Source: Paludibacteraceae bacterium (GTDB taxonomy: Bacteria; Bacteroidota; Bacteroidia; Bacteroidales; Paludibacteraceae). Taken from it: DNA of 38,860 bases. The stretch covers positions 1 through 38,860 of the forward strand of contig JARKSE010000019.1 of the NCBI GenBank assembly GCA_029974315.1, read 5' to 3'. The notes below the pieces were generated by a model. It was given only the letters and a program-made list of their open reading frames with translations. It did no database searches and had not been told where the DNA came from. Below are positions 1 through 8,102 of this stretch, piece by piece (positions within the stretch are counted from its first letter, which is position 1; each line of letters begins with the position of its first letter). The position numbers and the translations under genes are program-made.

Positions 1-1353
1 GAAAGATTTCAAGAGTTTGAACAAATGATAGAGCGCACCCACAAAGCAGGACTGAAAGCCTTTATTGATTTTGTCCCCAATCACGTGGCACGCGAATATT
101 GCTCTTTGGCAAAACCTGCCGGAACTGCCGATTTAGGCGAAACCGACCGTAACGATTGGCATTTTTCACCACAAAACAATTTTTACTATTTCCCGCACAC
201 GCCGTTCGCTCCGCAATTTTCGTTGGAAGGTTACGAAGAAAATCCTGCTAAAGCCACCGGAAACGACTGTTTTTCGCCCTCTCCGTCAGTAAATGATTGG
301 TACGAAACAGTCAAACTTAACTACGGTATCGATTATTTGGGCGGAGGCTGCGGACATTTTAATCCAATTCCCGACACATGGTTTAAAATGCGAGATATTT
401 TGTTGTTTTGGGCGGGCAAAAATGTAGACGGTTTCCGTTGCGATATGGCAGAAATGGTGCCGGTAGAATTTTGGCATTGGGTGATTCCGCAAGTCAAACA
501 AGCGTTTCCAAACATCATCTTCATAGCCGAAGTATATAATCCGGCACTTTACAGAAGTTACATTTTCGACGGCGATTTCGATTACCTCTACGACAAAGTG
601 GGGCTTTACGACCAGCTACGTGCCGTGACGTGCGGCACCGATTCTGCCGCCCACATTTCGCAAAGCTGGCAATCGGTAGCCGACATACAGCCACACATGC
701 TCAATTTCTTGGAAAATCACGACGAACAACGTTTGGCTTCCGATTTTTTTGCGGGAGATGCACAAAAAGGCAAAGCTGGCATGATTGTTGCGTCGTGTAT
801 GAATACCAACCCAGTGATGATTTACGCAGGACAGGAATTGGGCGAACGGGGCATGGACACTGAAGGTTTTAGTGGACTTGATGGGCGTACTACTATTTTT
901 GATTATTGGTACGTCGATACGCTAGGACGTTGGTACAATGAAGGCAAAATAGGCAATGCACTTTTAACAGTAGATGAGCAAGAATTACAACAGTTTTATA
1001 GCAAACTACTCAACACATGTTTGCATGAAAAAGCATTAAACAAAGGCAACTTTTTTGATTTAATGTACGCCAATAAAGATGGCGGCATAAATCTAGATCA
1101 ACATTACGTGTTTTTGCGAAGTTATGAAGATGACGTTGTTTTGGTTATCGCAAATTTCTCAGATCAAGCACACACTATTGCAATCAATTTGCCACAACAC
1201 GCATTCGATTATTTGGAACTAACACAACAACATCAATGCGAAGCTATCGATTTATTGACTAATGAAACAGAAACTATTTGTATAAGTCCAAACCAACCCA
1301 TAAAAACACATATTTTCCCCTTGGGTGGAAAATTACTTAAATTTAAACGTTAA
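1..1353 (+). CDS. GH13 alpha-amylase family glycoside hydrolase, 5' end missing
   Basis: This gene hydrolyses or rearranges alpha-1,4-glucans through the GH13 TIM-barrel mechanism. The reading frame is open from base 1, so the N-terminus lies outside the window and ATG 25 is only an internal Met. All four GH13 signature regions are visible: region I DFVPNHV, region II GFRCDMAE (nucleophile Asp), region III FIAEVYNP (acid/base Glu) and region IV FLENHDEQR (third acidic residue Asp). A C-terminal beta domain without further motifs follows. The patatin gene starts 6 bp after the stop, so the two are probably co-transcribed. The exact substrate cannot be told from the sequence. The domain call is secure; whether the enzyme is secreted is unknown because the start is absent. 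Confidence 0.93.
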   Translation, partial: ERFQEFEQMIERTHKAGLKAFIDFVPNHVAREYCSLAKPAGTADLGETDRNDWHFSPQNNFYYFPHTPFAPQFSLEGYEENPAKATGNDCFSPSPSVNDWYETVKLNYGIDYLGGGCGHFNPIPDTWFKMRDILLFWAGKNVDGFRCDMAEMVPVEFWHWVIPQVKQAFPNIIFIAEVYNPALYRSYIFDGDFDYLYDKVGLYDQLRAVTCGTDSAAHISQSWQSVADIQPHMLNFLENHDEQRLASDFFAGDAQKGKAGMIVASCMNTNPVMIYAGQELGERGMDTEGFSGLDGRTTIFDYWYVDTLGRWYNEGKIGNALLTVDEQELQQFYSKLLNTCLHEKALNKGNFFDLMYANKDGGINLDQHYVFLRSYEDDVVLVIANFSDQAHTIAINLPQHAFDYLELTQQHQCEAIDLLTNETETICISPNQPIKTHIFPLGGKLLKFKR

Positions 1354-1359
1354 GCACTT

Positions 1360-2211
1360 ATGAAAAAGATAGTATCCCTTACACTGATATGCTTTTTTAG
1401 CATATTTTCAGCACATGCTGAAAATAAAAAAGTTGGGCTCGTACTTAGTGGTGGTGGCGCATTAGGATTTGCACATATTGGTGCTATACAAGCTTTAGAA
1501 GAACACGGAATTCTGCCCAACGTAATTTCAGGATCGAGCATGGGAGCTATAGTGGGTGTTCTTTATGCCGAAGGATTACAGCCTGTAGAAATGCTACAAA
1601 TTATTAAAGATGAAAAACTTTACAGAAAAAGCAGATTGCTTAAGGTAAAACCTTCTACCGATTCAAAATTAGGCATTTACAGCCATATAGCAGCACGCAA
1701 CTTACTCACACAACTGATACCACATAATTCTTTCGACTCTCTTCCCAAAGAATTTTATGCCTGCGTCACCAATTTAGACAAATCGAAGTGGGAAATTATT
1801 TCTACAGGGAACCAATTGAAAGAGTTTGTGATTGCATCGGCAGCTATCCCCGGCGTATTTGAAGCTGAAATTATCAATGGTACCACCTACATCGATGGTG
1901 GAACACTCAATAATTTACCCACACAAGCCATACGCCACAAATGTGATGTTGTAATAGGTGTTGATGTGATGCCCATTACCTACCAAAAAGCAAATAAAAC
2001 AGTTGACGTTTTATTTCAAGCACTACGCGCAGCGCAACACCAAAATTCATTAGAAGGTCGCAAACAGTGCGATTATCTTATAGAATCGTATGCCGTAAAC
2101 GAATACAATGAATTTGACTTTGAAGCGTACCTCGAAATTTATAAATATGGCTACTCTGCCATGAAATCATACATCAGCAAACATCCTGAAATGCTGAAAC
2201 AATGTAAATAA
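1360..2211 (+). CDS. Secreted patatin-like phospholipase
   Basis: This is a serine acyl hydrolase of the patatin/RssA family, expected to cleave acyl chains from phospholipids or related lipids. It has an N-terminal signal peptide (residues 1-20, cleavage after SAHA), so it is exported. Next come the glycine-rich oxyanion loop (SGGGALGFAHIG, about residues 30-41), the GxSxG elbow as GSSMG (58-62, nucleophile Ser60) and the DGG catalytic Asp (Asp179). All catalytic residues are present. At 283 aa it is a compact single-domain member with no surface-antigen or POTRA domain. It follows the amylase by 6 bp and has no promoter of its own. Its stop is 8 bp from the stop of the converging thioesterase gene. 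Family call strong, substrate unknown. Confidence 0.9.
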   Translation: MKKIVSLTLICFFSIFSAHAENKKVGLVLSGGGALGFAHIGAIQALEEHGILPNVISGSSMGAIVGVLYAEGLQPVEMLQIIKDEKLYRKSRLLKVKPSTDSKLGIYSHIAARNLLTQLIPHNSFDSLPKEFYACVTNLDKSKWEIISTGNQLKEFVIASAAIPGVFEAEIINGTTYIDGGTLNNLPTQAIRHKCDVVIGVDVMPITYQKANKTVDVLFQALRAAQHQNSLEGRKQCDYLIESYAVNEYNEFDFEAYLEIYKYGYSAMKSYISKHPEMLKQCK

Positions 2212-2219
2212 ATGGTGGT

Positions 2220-2645
2220 TTAAAACGAGCGACCTTCAAAGGCAGAGATGGACTGACGCCAGTCGTCGGAAATTAGTTTGGATTCGTTGTTTTTAAAGTC
2301 AAACCCTACCATAATGGTTTTACAAACACATTTTACCGCCTGCGTGTTGGCACACACGATGCGTTGCACCAATTCAAAACTTTTGTTTCTAATTTCGCAC
2401 ACCGCTGTCTGAACCGTAATTTCGTCGGTTAAAAACACGGGAGCCACAAAATCAACTTCGGCATGTGCCACCACAATGTCGATGTCTTTTGGTGCAATAA
2501 CGCCGCCACGAACCGCTTTAAAATATTCGGTTTTACCTAAATCATAAAACGAAAAATAAACAGAATTGTTTATATGTCCCAGTGAATCAGCATCATTAAA
2601 ACGCAACTGAACAGGGATTGTGTGTTTGAATGTAATCTCTTCCAT
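2220..2645 (-). CDS. Acyl-CoA thioesterase, hotdog fold (4HBT type)
   Basis: This predicted thioesterase hydrolyses acyl-CoA or a related thioester in the cytoplasm. At 141 aa it is the size of a single hotdog domain. The N-terminal stretch LRFNDADSLGHINN matches the 4-hydroxybenzoyl-CoA thioesterase pattern (Asp followed by GHxNN), and FSFYDLGKTEYF resembles the helix that follows. The gene is preceded by a TACCTTTG -7 element (2664-2671, minus strand). That element lies just beyond the terminator of the upstream acyltransferase-like gene, so it is probably a separate transcription unit. The physiological substrate (medium-chain acyl-CoA or an aromatic CoA ester) cannot be predicted. Confidence 0.85.
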   Translation of the reverse strand: MEEITFKHTIPVQLRFNDADSLGHINNSVYFSFYDLGKTEYFKAVRGGVIAPKDIDIVVAHAEVDFVAPVFLTDEITVQTAVCEIRNKSFELVQRIVCANTQAVKCVCKTIMVGFDFKNNESKLISDDWRQSISAFEGRSF

Positions 2646-2663
2646 AGTAAAAAAATTAAGTCA

Positions 2664-2671
2664 CAAAGGTA
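2664..2671 (-). promoter_or_regulatory. -7 element TACCTTTG of the thioesterase gene
   Basis: The minus strand reads TACCTTTG, an exact match to the Bacteroidota TAnnTTTG element. It is about 20 bp upstream of the start codon. No good TTTG -33 element is seen at the expected distance. Confidence 0.55.
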
Positions 2672-2679
2672 CAAAAAAT

Positions 2680-2710
2680 AAGACTGCTTTCTTGTAAAAA
2701 AAGCAGTCTT
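2680..2710 (-). terminator. Rho-independent terminator of the E2-like gene
   Basis: A perfect 11-bp stem (AAGACTGCTTT with AAAGCAGTCTT) encloses a 9-nt loop. On the minus strand it is followed by a T-rich run at 2672-2679. It sits directly downstream of the minus-strand gene ending at 2733. Confidence 0.85.
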
Positions 2711-2732
2711 AACTTATTCGTAAGCCAATCGA

Positions 2733-3650
2733 TTATAAATCAATGCGTTTTTTACCAACACCATCGTCCACTATAACTTGTGCTGGCGGAACGAGTAACA
2801 CCGATGGATTTAAGAGAATCTGATTCAACATGCGCATAGAAGAGGCATAGTAATAACCATCGCAAATACGTTCGTCGAGCACAAATTTAAGCTGAATACT
2901 TTTTTGTTCTTCGATATTTCCTTCTTTGTCAATAATATTTTTGCGCGATTTGCGTCCCATAGCCGTAAACATACTACACGTACCAAATTCGTACAAGTGA
3001 TGATAGATAGATTCTACACCAATAGAACCGATATTGGTCAAGAAAATACTACAATGCCACGGACTCACTTTATTGATGAATTTTGGCATCCAGCCCACTT
3101 TATCCAAGTTCAACAAACAAAAAACTACGGTACGCATAAGCCACGGCGGCAAAAATCCCATAATCTTTGACACGGCATCAGAGCCATTTTGCTGACCTTG
3201 TTTTTGGTTGGCATTCAGTTCGTCACGGGTAATACGCACCACATCCTGCAACGTAGCATCGGGCATAAAATAAGGTTTAATCAAGGTTTCTTCACCGTCG
3301 GCCGTCAACGAACGTTTCACGGCAATAGAGATATTTATGTGATTGCGCGCATAAATTTTATTCCACATCACAAAACGATTTAAACGAGGACGCTGCGAAA
3401 TCAAACGGGTCAAAGCCGCCATAATGACGTGCATAATAGACAAACCGGGAATATCTTCTTTGTGTTCTTTAATAAATTCTTCGATATGATCGATGGGCAG
3501 ACACTCTTCAAAGAAATTTTGTGCATCCATACGTGTGCGCAAAAAGTAAGGAATAACAGCAAAAACTGGGTCTACTTTTTTGACACGCCAGCCATCATAC
3601 CTATCATTAATGCCTTTTCGCCAATACTTCAGTGTGTGTTCTTTTGTCAT
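2733..3650 (-). CDS. E2-like (2-oxoacid dehydrogenase acyltransferase / CAT fold) protein with altered active site
   Basis: This 305-aa protein resembles the catalytic domain of lipoamide acyltransferases (E2) and chloramphenicol acetyltransferase. Visible matches are the segment FLTNIGSIG (about 203-211, compare the E2 ISNLG region) and the C-terminal active-site strand LKFVLDERICDG (about 254-265). It has no lipoyl domain and no E1/E3-binding domain, and no dehydrogenase genes are adjacent, so it is not a pyruvate-dehydrogenase-type E2. In E2 and CAT the catalytic motif is DHRxxDG or HxxxDG. Here it reads DERICDG, with Glu260 in place of the general-base His, while Asp264-Gly265 remain. It may be a non-acetyltransferase homologue or a structural protein. 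It has its own promoter and terminator. Fold call good, activity unknown. Confidence 0.7.
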   Translation of the reverse strand: MTKEHTLKYWRKGINDRYDGWRVKKVDPVFAVIPYFLRTRMDAQNFFEECLPIDHIEEFIKEHKEDIPGLSIMHVIMAALTRLISQRPRLNRFVMWNKIYARNHINISIAVKRSLTADGEETLIKPYFMPDATLQDVVRITRDELNANQKQGQQNGSDAVSKIMGFLPPWLMRTVVFCLLNLDKVGWMPKFINKVSPWHCSIFLTNIGSIGVESIYHHLYEFGTCSMFTAMGRKSRKNIIDKEGNIEEQKSIQLKFVLDERICDGYYYASSMRMLNQILLNPSVLLVPPAQVIVDDGVGKKRIDL

Positions 3651-3675
3651 GGTAGTTTATTGAATTTTAATTGTC

Positions 3676-3707
3676 TAAAGATACAGGTTTCTTTTTTGAT
3701 ACACAAA
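3676..3707 (-). promoter_or_regulatory. Promoter TTTG-N20-TATCTTTA of the E2-like gene
   Basis: On the minus strand a -33 TTTG (3704-3707) is followed after exactly 20 nt by TATCTTTA (3676-3683). This is one mismatch from the Bacteroidota TAnnTTTG element. It lies 25 bp upstream of the ATG at 3650. Confidence 0.6.
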
Positions 3708-3753
3708 CGTTTAAATTTTCGTTCCGCAAAAGATGAAATGCTAATAAAAATAG

Positions 3754-3761
3754 TAACTTTG
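3754..3761 (+). promoter_or_regulatory. -7 element TAACTTTG of mtnN
   Basis: This is an exact TAnnTTTG match located 30 bp upstream of the mtnN ATG. No clear TTTG -33 element lies at the usual 19-20 nt distance. Confidence 0.55.
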
Positions 3762-3791
3762 CATCAAATCATCTCTTTAATATAATAACGC

Positions 3792-4478
3792 ATGACAATT
3801 GGAATTATCGTGGCCATGAGTTCTGAACAGGAATTAGTGAGTCATCTCTTAGCAAATAAAACGGTCACAAAAACAGCTAACCATACGTTTACCGAAGGAA
3901 CCATTGGGGCACATCGCATCATTCTTTTACAAAGTGGTATTGGAAAAGTGTGTGCGGCGGTTGGAGCCGTAGAGCTGATTCACAACTATCAACCTGATTG
4001 TATTATCAACTCGGGCGTGGCGGGCAGTTTGGATAAAAAAGTGGGCGTGATGGATGTAGTGGTGGGCGCACGCACCGTATATCACGACGTGGACTGCTTT
4101 ACCGATAATCCACACGGACAAATTCAAGGTTTACCACTCTATTTCGAAGCCGACCCAAAATTACTCAAAGCGGCAACCCAACTAGCTGTACCACAAAAAG
4201 TGCACATCGGACTCACGTGTAGCGGCGATCAATTTATTTCAAATTACGAAACATTACAAACAATCAAAAACTATTTTCCGCAAGGGTTAGCCGTCGATAT
4301 GGAAAGTTGCGCCATTGCACACGTTTGCTACATGTACCAAGTGCCATTTTTGAGCCTGCGCATCATTAGCGATACGCCAGGCATTACCGATCACGAAACA
4401 CAATATTTTGATTTTTGGAAAGAAGCTCCCAAAACATCGCTCGTAGTTATTGAACAAATGCTGACCAACTTAAATTAA
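3792..4478 (+). CDS. mtnN: 5'-methylthioadenosine/S-adenosylhomocysteine nucleosidase
   Basis: MtnN (Pfs/MTAN) cleaves the N-glycosidic bond of methylthioadenosine and S-adenosylhomocysteine. It releases adenine and thereby recycles SAM by-products in the cytoplasm. The 228-aa length is typical. Visible family motifs are the N-terminal GIIVAMSSEQE with Glu12 at the conserved acidic position, SGIGKVCAA, INSGVAGSL, SGDQFIS, the ribose-binding AVDMES Glu, and RIISDTPG with the catalytic Asp. All catalytic positions are intact. An aldehyde dehydrogenase starts 7 bp after the stop, which suggests co-transcription. LuxS is not visible nearby, so nothing points to AI-2 production. Confidence 0.95.
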   Translation: MTIGIIVAMSSEQELVSHLLANKTVTKTANHTFTEGTIGAHRIILLQSGIGKVCAAVGAVELIHNYQPDCIINSGVAGSLDKKVGVMDVVVGARTVYHDVDCFTDNPHGQIQGLPLYFEADPKLLKAATQLAVPQKVHIGLTCSGDQFISNYETLQTIKNYFPQGLAVDMESCAIAHVCYMYQVPFLSLRIISDTPGITDHETQYFDFWKEAPKTSLVVIEQMLTNLN

Positions 4479-4485
4479 ACAACGT

Positions 4486-5856
4486 ATGACACCAGATTAT
4501 ATCCACGCTTGTGTGCAAGGACATCGCGATTTCTTTGCGACCCAAAACACAAAATCCGTTGCTTTTCGTAAAGAACAATTGTTACGATTGCGCACGGCTA
4601 TTCTAAAATACGAAAAACCGCTTTACGAAGCACTGCAAGCCGATTTACACAAATCGGAAGAAGAGGCTTTTTTGACCGAAATTAGCATTGTATTACAAGA
4701 AATTAAACATCACTTGCGCCACATCGACCGCTGGGCTAAACCACAACGTGTAGGTTCCACCTTGGCGATATTACCGTCAGAAAGTTATATCATCACCGAG
4801 CCATTGGGCGTGGCACTGATTATGGCACCGTGGAATTATCCGTTCAATCTACTGATTTGTCCCCTCGTAGGTGCCATTTCTTCGGGCTGTTGTGCCGTGC
4901 TCAAACCATCGCCTTACACGCCACATACCGCGGCTGTGATGGAACAAATGATTTCGGAAACATTCCCACAAAATTATATTTCGGTGGTACAAGGCGACCG
5001 CCACGTGAACACGTTATTACTCGCCGAGCGTTACGATATTATTTTTTTCACAGGCAGTCCTTCGTTAGGAAAATTGGTAATGGAAGCTGCCGCTAAAAAC
5101 CTCACACCTTGCGTACTCGAATTAGGCGGAAAAAGCCCATGTATTGTCGACAAAGAAGCCAATATAAAAATTGCTGCACGCCGTATCATGTGGGGAAAAA
5201 CCATCAATGCTGGGCAAACGTGCATCGCTCCCGATTACCTATTTGTGCATGAAAGCGTAAAAGCGGAGTTGTTTGTCGAAATGAAACAAGCCATTCGCGA
5301 TTTCTTTGGCGAAAATCCAGAAACAAGTCCGTTTTTTCCACGCATTGTGAACGATAAAGCGATGGAACGGCTATTGCCACTTCTACAGCAAGGCGACATT
5401 GTGTTTGGCGGCGAAAACAATCGCGCCGAACGCTACATAGCACCAACGGTGATTGATAACGTGCAACCCGATTTTGCCATTATGCAAGAGGAAATTTTTG
5501 GCCCCATTTTGCCTGTGCTGACGTTTAACGATATAAACACAGTTATCAATTACGTGAACACGCACGAAAAACCGTTGGCCTTTTACTATTTTGGCAACCA
5601 CACAAAAGCCAAAGCCGTGTTAGCTCAAACCACCTCTGGCGGCGCGTGTGTAAACGATGTGCTGATGCATATAGCCAATCCAAAACTACCTTTTGGTGGC
5701 GTTGGTAATAGCGGCATGGGACAATATCATCATCACGAAAGTTTTATCGCATTTAGTAATCGCCGAGCAGTAGTTCATTCGTTTAATTGGTTCGATCTCA
5801 AAGTCAAATACGTACCGTTTAAAGGACTCAAACCATTGAAACGCTTTTTAAAATAG
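4486..5856 (+). CDS. Aldehyde dehydrogenase (class 3-like, NAD(P)+-dependent)
   Basis: This enzyme oxidises an aldehyde to the carboxylic acid with NAD(P)+. At 456 aa it lacks the longer N-terminal part of class 1/2 enzymes and resembles class 3/fatty-aldehyde dehydrogenases (YwdH-like). Seen in the sequence: the cofactor-domain APWNYPF motif with Asn117, FFTGSPSLGK, the general base Glu212 in LELGGKSP, the nucleophile Cys246 in NAGQTC, and EEIFGPILPV toward the C-terminus. All catalytic residues are intact. The start ATG is 7 bp after mtnN. The C-terminus (LKVKYVPFKGLKPLKRFLK) is basic and amphipathic, which could allow membrane association as in long-chain aldehyde dehydrogenases; this is inference. 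Substrate unknown. Confidence 0.93.
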   Translation: MTPDYIHACVQGHRDFFATQNTKSVAFRKEQLLRLRTAILKYEKPLYEALQADLHKSEEEAFLTEISIVLQEIKHHLRHIDRWAKPQRVGSTLAILPSESYIITEPLGVALIMAPWNYPFNLLICPLVGAISSGCCAVLKPSPYTPHTAAVMEQMISETFPQNYISVVQGDRHVNTLLLAERYDIIFFTGSPSLGKLVMEAAAKNLTPCVLELGGKSPCIVDKEANIKIAARRIMWGKTINAGQTCIAPDYLFVHESVKAELFVEMKQAIRDFFGENPETSPFFPRIVNDKAMERLLPLLQQGDIVFGGENNRAERYIAPTVIDNVQPDFAIMQEEIFGPILPVLTFNDINTVINYVNTHEKPLAFYYFGNHTKAKAVLAQTTSGGACVNDVLMHIANPKLPFGGVGNSGMGQYHHHESFIAFSNRRAVVHSFNWFDLKVKYVPFKGLKPLKRFLK

Positions 5857-5898
5857 TTGAAACGATTAACTGATTATTAACCTAAAAACACCAAATTT

Positions 5899-6435
5899 AT
5901 GATGAAAATTATCGCCTTTGGCGCTTCGTACAGCAAACAATCTATCAACAAACAGTTTGCCGAATTTGCGGCTAGTCAATTTAATGATGCCACCATAGAA
6001 GTATTAGATTTGAATCAGTACCTATTACCGCTCTTCACAGTGGATATAGAAGCTGAATTGGGTTCGCCTGCGCCAGTAAAAGCATTTTTGGAAAAAATAG
6101 ACGAAGCCGATTTACTCATCATCTCGATGGCAGAACATAACGGAAGTTATACGGTGGCTTTCAAAAATTTGTTTGATTGGACATCACGCTTGAAGATGAA
6201 ATTATTTGAACACAAAAACATCCTATTACTAGCAACTTCGCCTGGCCCAAGAGGCGCCATCAGTGTGTTAGAAGCAGCGAAAAATCGGTTCCCAATACAT
6301 GGCGGTCATATCGTCGCATCATTTTCATTACCCAATTTTGAGAGTAATTTTGACCGCCAAAGAGGAATTATAAACACGGCGTTAAAACAGGAATTTGATG
6401 CCATGATTGAATTAGCCAAAACCAAATTGCAATAA
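5899..6435 (+). CDS. NAD(P)H-dependent FMN reductase, flavodoxin-like
   Basis: This predicted NADPH-dependent FMN reductase/quinone reductase has 178 aa in a flavodoxin-like fold. The FMN phosphate-binding loop GASYSKQSINKQ is at residues 8-19, the loop SMAEHNGSYTVAFKNLFDW around 75-94 is typical of the family, and LLATSPGPRGA matches the second flavin loop. Two adjacent ATGs (5899 and 5902) are both possible starts. An AraC regulator gene begins 2 bp after the stop, and pirin, DoxX and an extradiol dioxygenase follow. This suggests a joint role in redox or aromatic/quinone stress. The electron acceptor cannot be determined. Confidence 0.88.
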   Translation: MMKIIAFGASYSKQSINKQFAEFAASQFNDATIEVLDLNQYLLPLFTVDIEAELGSPAPVKAFLEKIDEADLLIISMAEHNGSYTVAFKNLFDWTSRLKMKLFEHKNILLLATSPGPRGAISVLEAAKNRFPIHGGHIVASFSLPNFESNFDRQRGIINTALKQEFDAMIELAKTKLQ

Positions 6436-6437
6436 CT

Positions 6438-7283
6438 ATGGAAGGCGACTATCTGAATCAATTGTTTCGTATTTCGCATCTCAACGTGGACGATGCGCTG
6501 CGCATTCATGCGTCACCGCACGAACCTCATCAACATGATTATGAAACCCTGATTATAGGAATTCAAGGGCAACTGGAACATTTTGTCGATTTCAAAACCA
6601 CCATTATAGAAGCACCTTTAATCAGCTTTATTGCCAAAGGCAAAGTGCACAGCATCAATACACAATTGGTGAATGGGCAATTTGATGTGTGGGTGTTACG
6701 GTTTAAAAGCGAATTCATTGCCGAAACGGTTTTTCAACTCTATGCTAGTTACCACAACAATGCCAATCACCTATTGCATAAAGATACTTGCTTCGATAGA
6801 TTATCTCACGTTTGTGAACTCATGAATCACGAAATGGCTGTTCCTTCACCCGATTTATCCGTAGTGCGGCATTTGTTAAGTGCACTCATCATTATGATTG
6901 AGTCGGAACGCAAAAAACATAGTCCCAGCGACCAAAGCACAGCCATCAATCAGAACGAAACATTTATCAACTTCTTAAAAATAGTAGAAGCTAATTTTCG
7001 CCGACCTGTGGGCGTTGAATTTTATGCCGAAAAACTGTTTATGTCGGCCAGAAATCTCAATTTGATTTGTCAACGCATTATGGATCAGAGCGTCACAGAG
7101 TTGATAGAAACACGCAAACTGACCGAGGCCAAAAACCTACTAGCCAGCACCAATAAGTCGATATCCGAAATCGGTTTTGAACTCGGATTCAACGAAAAAG
7201 CCTATTTTTCGAATGTTTTCAAAAAGAAAACAGGACAAACACCGACCGAATTCCGTCAAGAAATACGTCAACTGATTTCCTAA
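6438..7283 (+). CDS. AraC/XylS family transcriptional regulator
   Basis: This 281-aa regulator has an N-terminal cupin-like effector domain (PHEPHQHDYETLIIG, about residues 26-40, then a beta-rich region to about 130). The C-terminal double helix-turn-helix spans about 183-278: FYAEKLFMSARNLNLIC is the first HTH, and KSISEIGFELGFNEKAYFSNVFKKKTG the second, carrying the family signature with GF...YFSNVFKKKTGQTPTEFR. It is coupled to the FMN reductase (2-bp gap) and lies just upstream of the pirin promoter. It probably controls this gene group; the inducer is unknown. Confidence 0.92.
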   Translation: MEGDYLNQLFRISHLNVDDALRIHASPHEPHQHDYETLIIGIQGQLEHFVDFKTTIIEAPLISFIAKGKVHSINTQLVNGQFDVWVLRFKSEFIAETVFQLYASYHNNANHLLHKDTCFDRLSHVCELMNHEMAVPSPDLSVVRHLLSALIIMIESERKKHSPSDQSTAINQNETFINFLKIVEANFRRPVGVEFYAEKLFMSARNLNLICQRIMDQSVTELIETRKLTEAKNLLASTNKSISEIGFELGFNEKAYFSNVFKKKTGQTPTEFRQEIRQLIS

Positions 7284-7334
7284 TATTACAACGCTTCTTC
7301 TGAAAAGTATTACCATTTGACCTTCAAGCCATTG

Positions 7335-7342
7335 TACCTTTG
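7335..7342 (+). promoter_or_regulatory. -7 element TACCTTTG of the pirin gene
   Basis: This is an exact TAnnTTTG match 26 bp before the pirin ATG, in the 85-bp gap after the AraC gene. A TTTG occurs at 7316-7319, but only 15 nt upstream, so the -33 spacing is off consensus. Such a weak promoter fits activation by the neighbouring AraC protein (inference). Confidence 0.5.
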
Positions 7343-7368
7343 TATCATCAATTATAAACAGTACAATT

Positions 7369-8085
7369 ATGGCAAATCAACTTATTCATAAAGCCGCAAC
7401 TCGTGGACACGCAGACCACGGCTGGCTACGAACCAATCACACATTTAGTTTCGCCGATTACTACAACCCAGAGCGTATTCACTTTGGTGCATTACGCGTG
7501 CTCAACGATGATTATATCGCTGGAGGCATGGGTTTTGGGACACATCCGCACGACAATATGGAAATTATTACCATTCCACTTGAAGGTGATTTAGAACACA
7601 AAGACAGTATGGGCAATGGAACCGTGATTAAACATGGCGACGTACAAGTAATGAGCGCAGGAACGGGTATTACGCACAGCGAATATAACCACAATAAAAC
7701 AAAACCGGTGCAATTATTGCAGATTTGGGTATTCCCCAATAAACGCAACGTAACTCCGCGCTACGATCAAATAACACTAGATGTAAACCAACGGCACAAC
7801 AAATTACAACAAATTCTATCGCCCAATAGCGATGATGAAGGCGTTTGGATACATCAGGACGCGTGGTTTCATATTGGTAGATTTGACCAGAACTTTGAAA
7901 CAACCTACACCTGGAAAAAACGAGGAAACGGCGTGTATGTATTTGTTATCAAAGGTGATATTACAGTAAATGGCACCGCTCTCAACGAACGAGATGGCAG
8001 TGGTATTTGGAATACCGATACCATGACCATACAAGCCAACTCGGCCAATGCCGAATTATTAATTATGGAAGTTCCTATGCATTAA
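7369..8085 (+). CDS. Pirin family protein (YhhW-like bicupin)
   Basis: This 238-aa pirin-type bicupin resembles E. coli YhhW, which has quercetin 2,3-dioxygenase activity in vitro. The N-terminal cupin contains the metal ligands: His59 and His61 in GTHPHDNMEIIT, and His103 and Glu105 in GITHSEYNH. RTNHTFSFADYYNPERIHFG is the usual pirin N-terminus. The C-terminal cupin (about 130-235) shows no second metal site, as in YhhW. It is followed 17 bp later by doxX and then by an extradiol dioxygenase gene, which is consistent with a role in oxidation or sensing of aromatic compounds. The true substrate is unknown. Confidence 0.92.
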   Translation: MANQLIHKAATRGHADHGWLRTNHTFSFADYYNPERIHFGALRVLNDDYIAGGMGFGTHPHDNMEIITIPLEGDLEHKDSMGNGTVIKHGDVQVMSAGTGITHSEYNHNKTKPVQLLQIWVFPNKRNVTPRYDQITLDVNQRHNKLQQILSPNSDDEGVWIHQDAWFHIGRFDQNFETTYTWKKRGNGVYVFVIKGDITVNGTALNERDGSGIWNTDTMTIQANSANAELLIMEVPMH

Positions 8086-8102
8086 CAAAAACAATTACAA
8101 CA

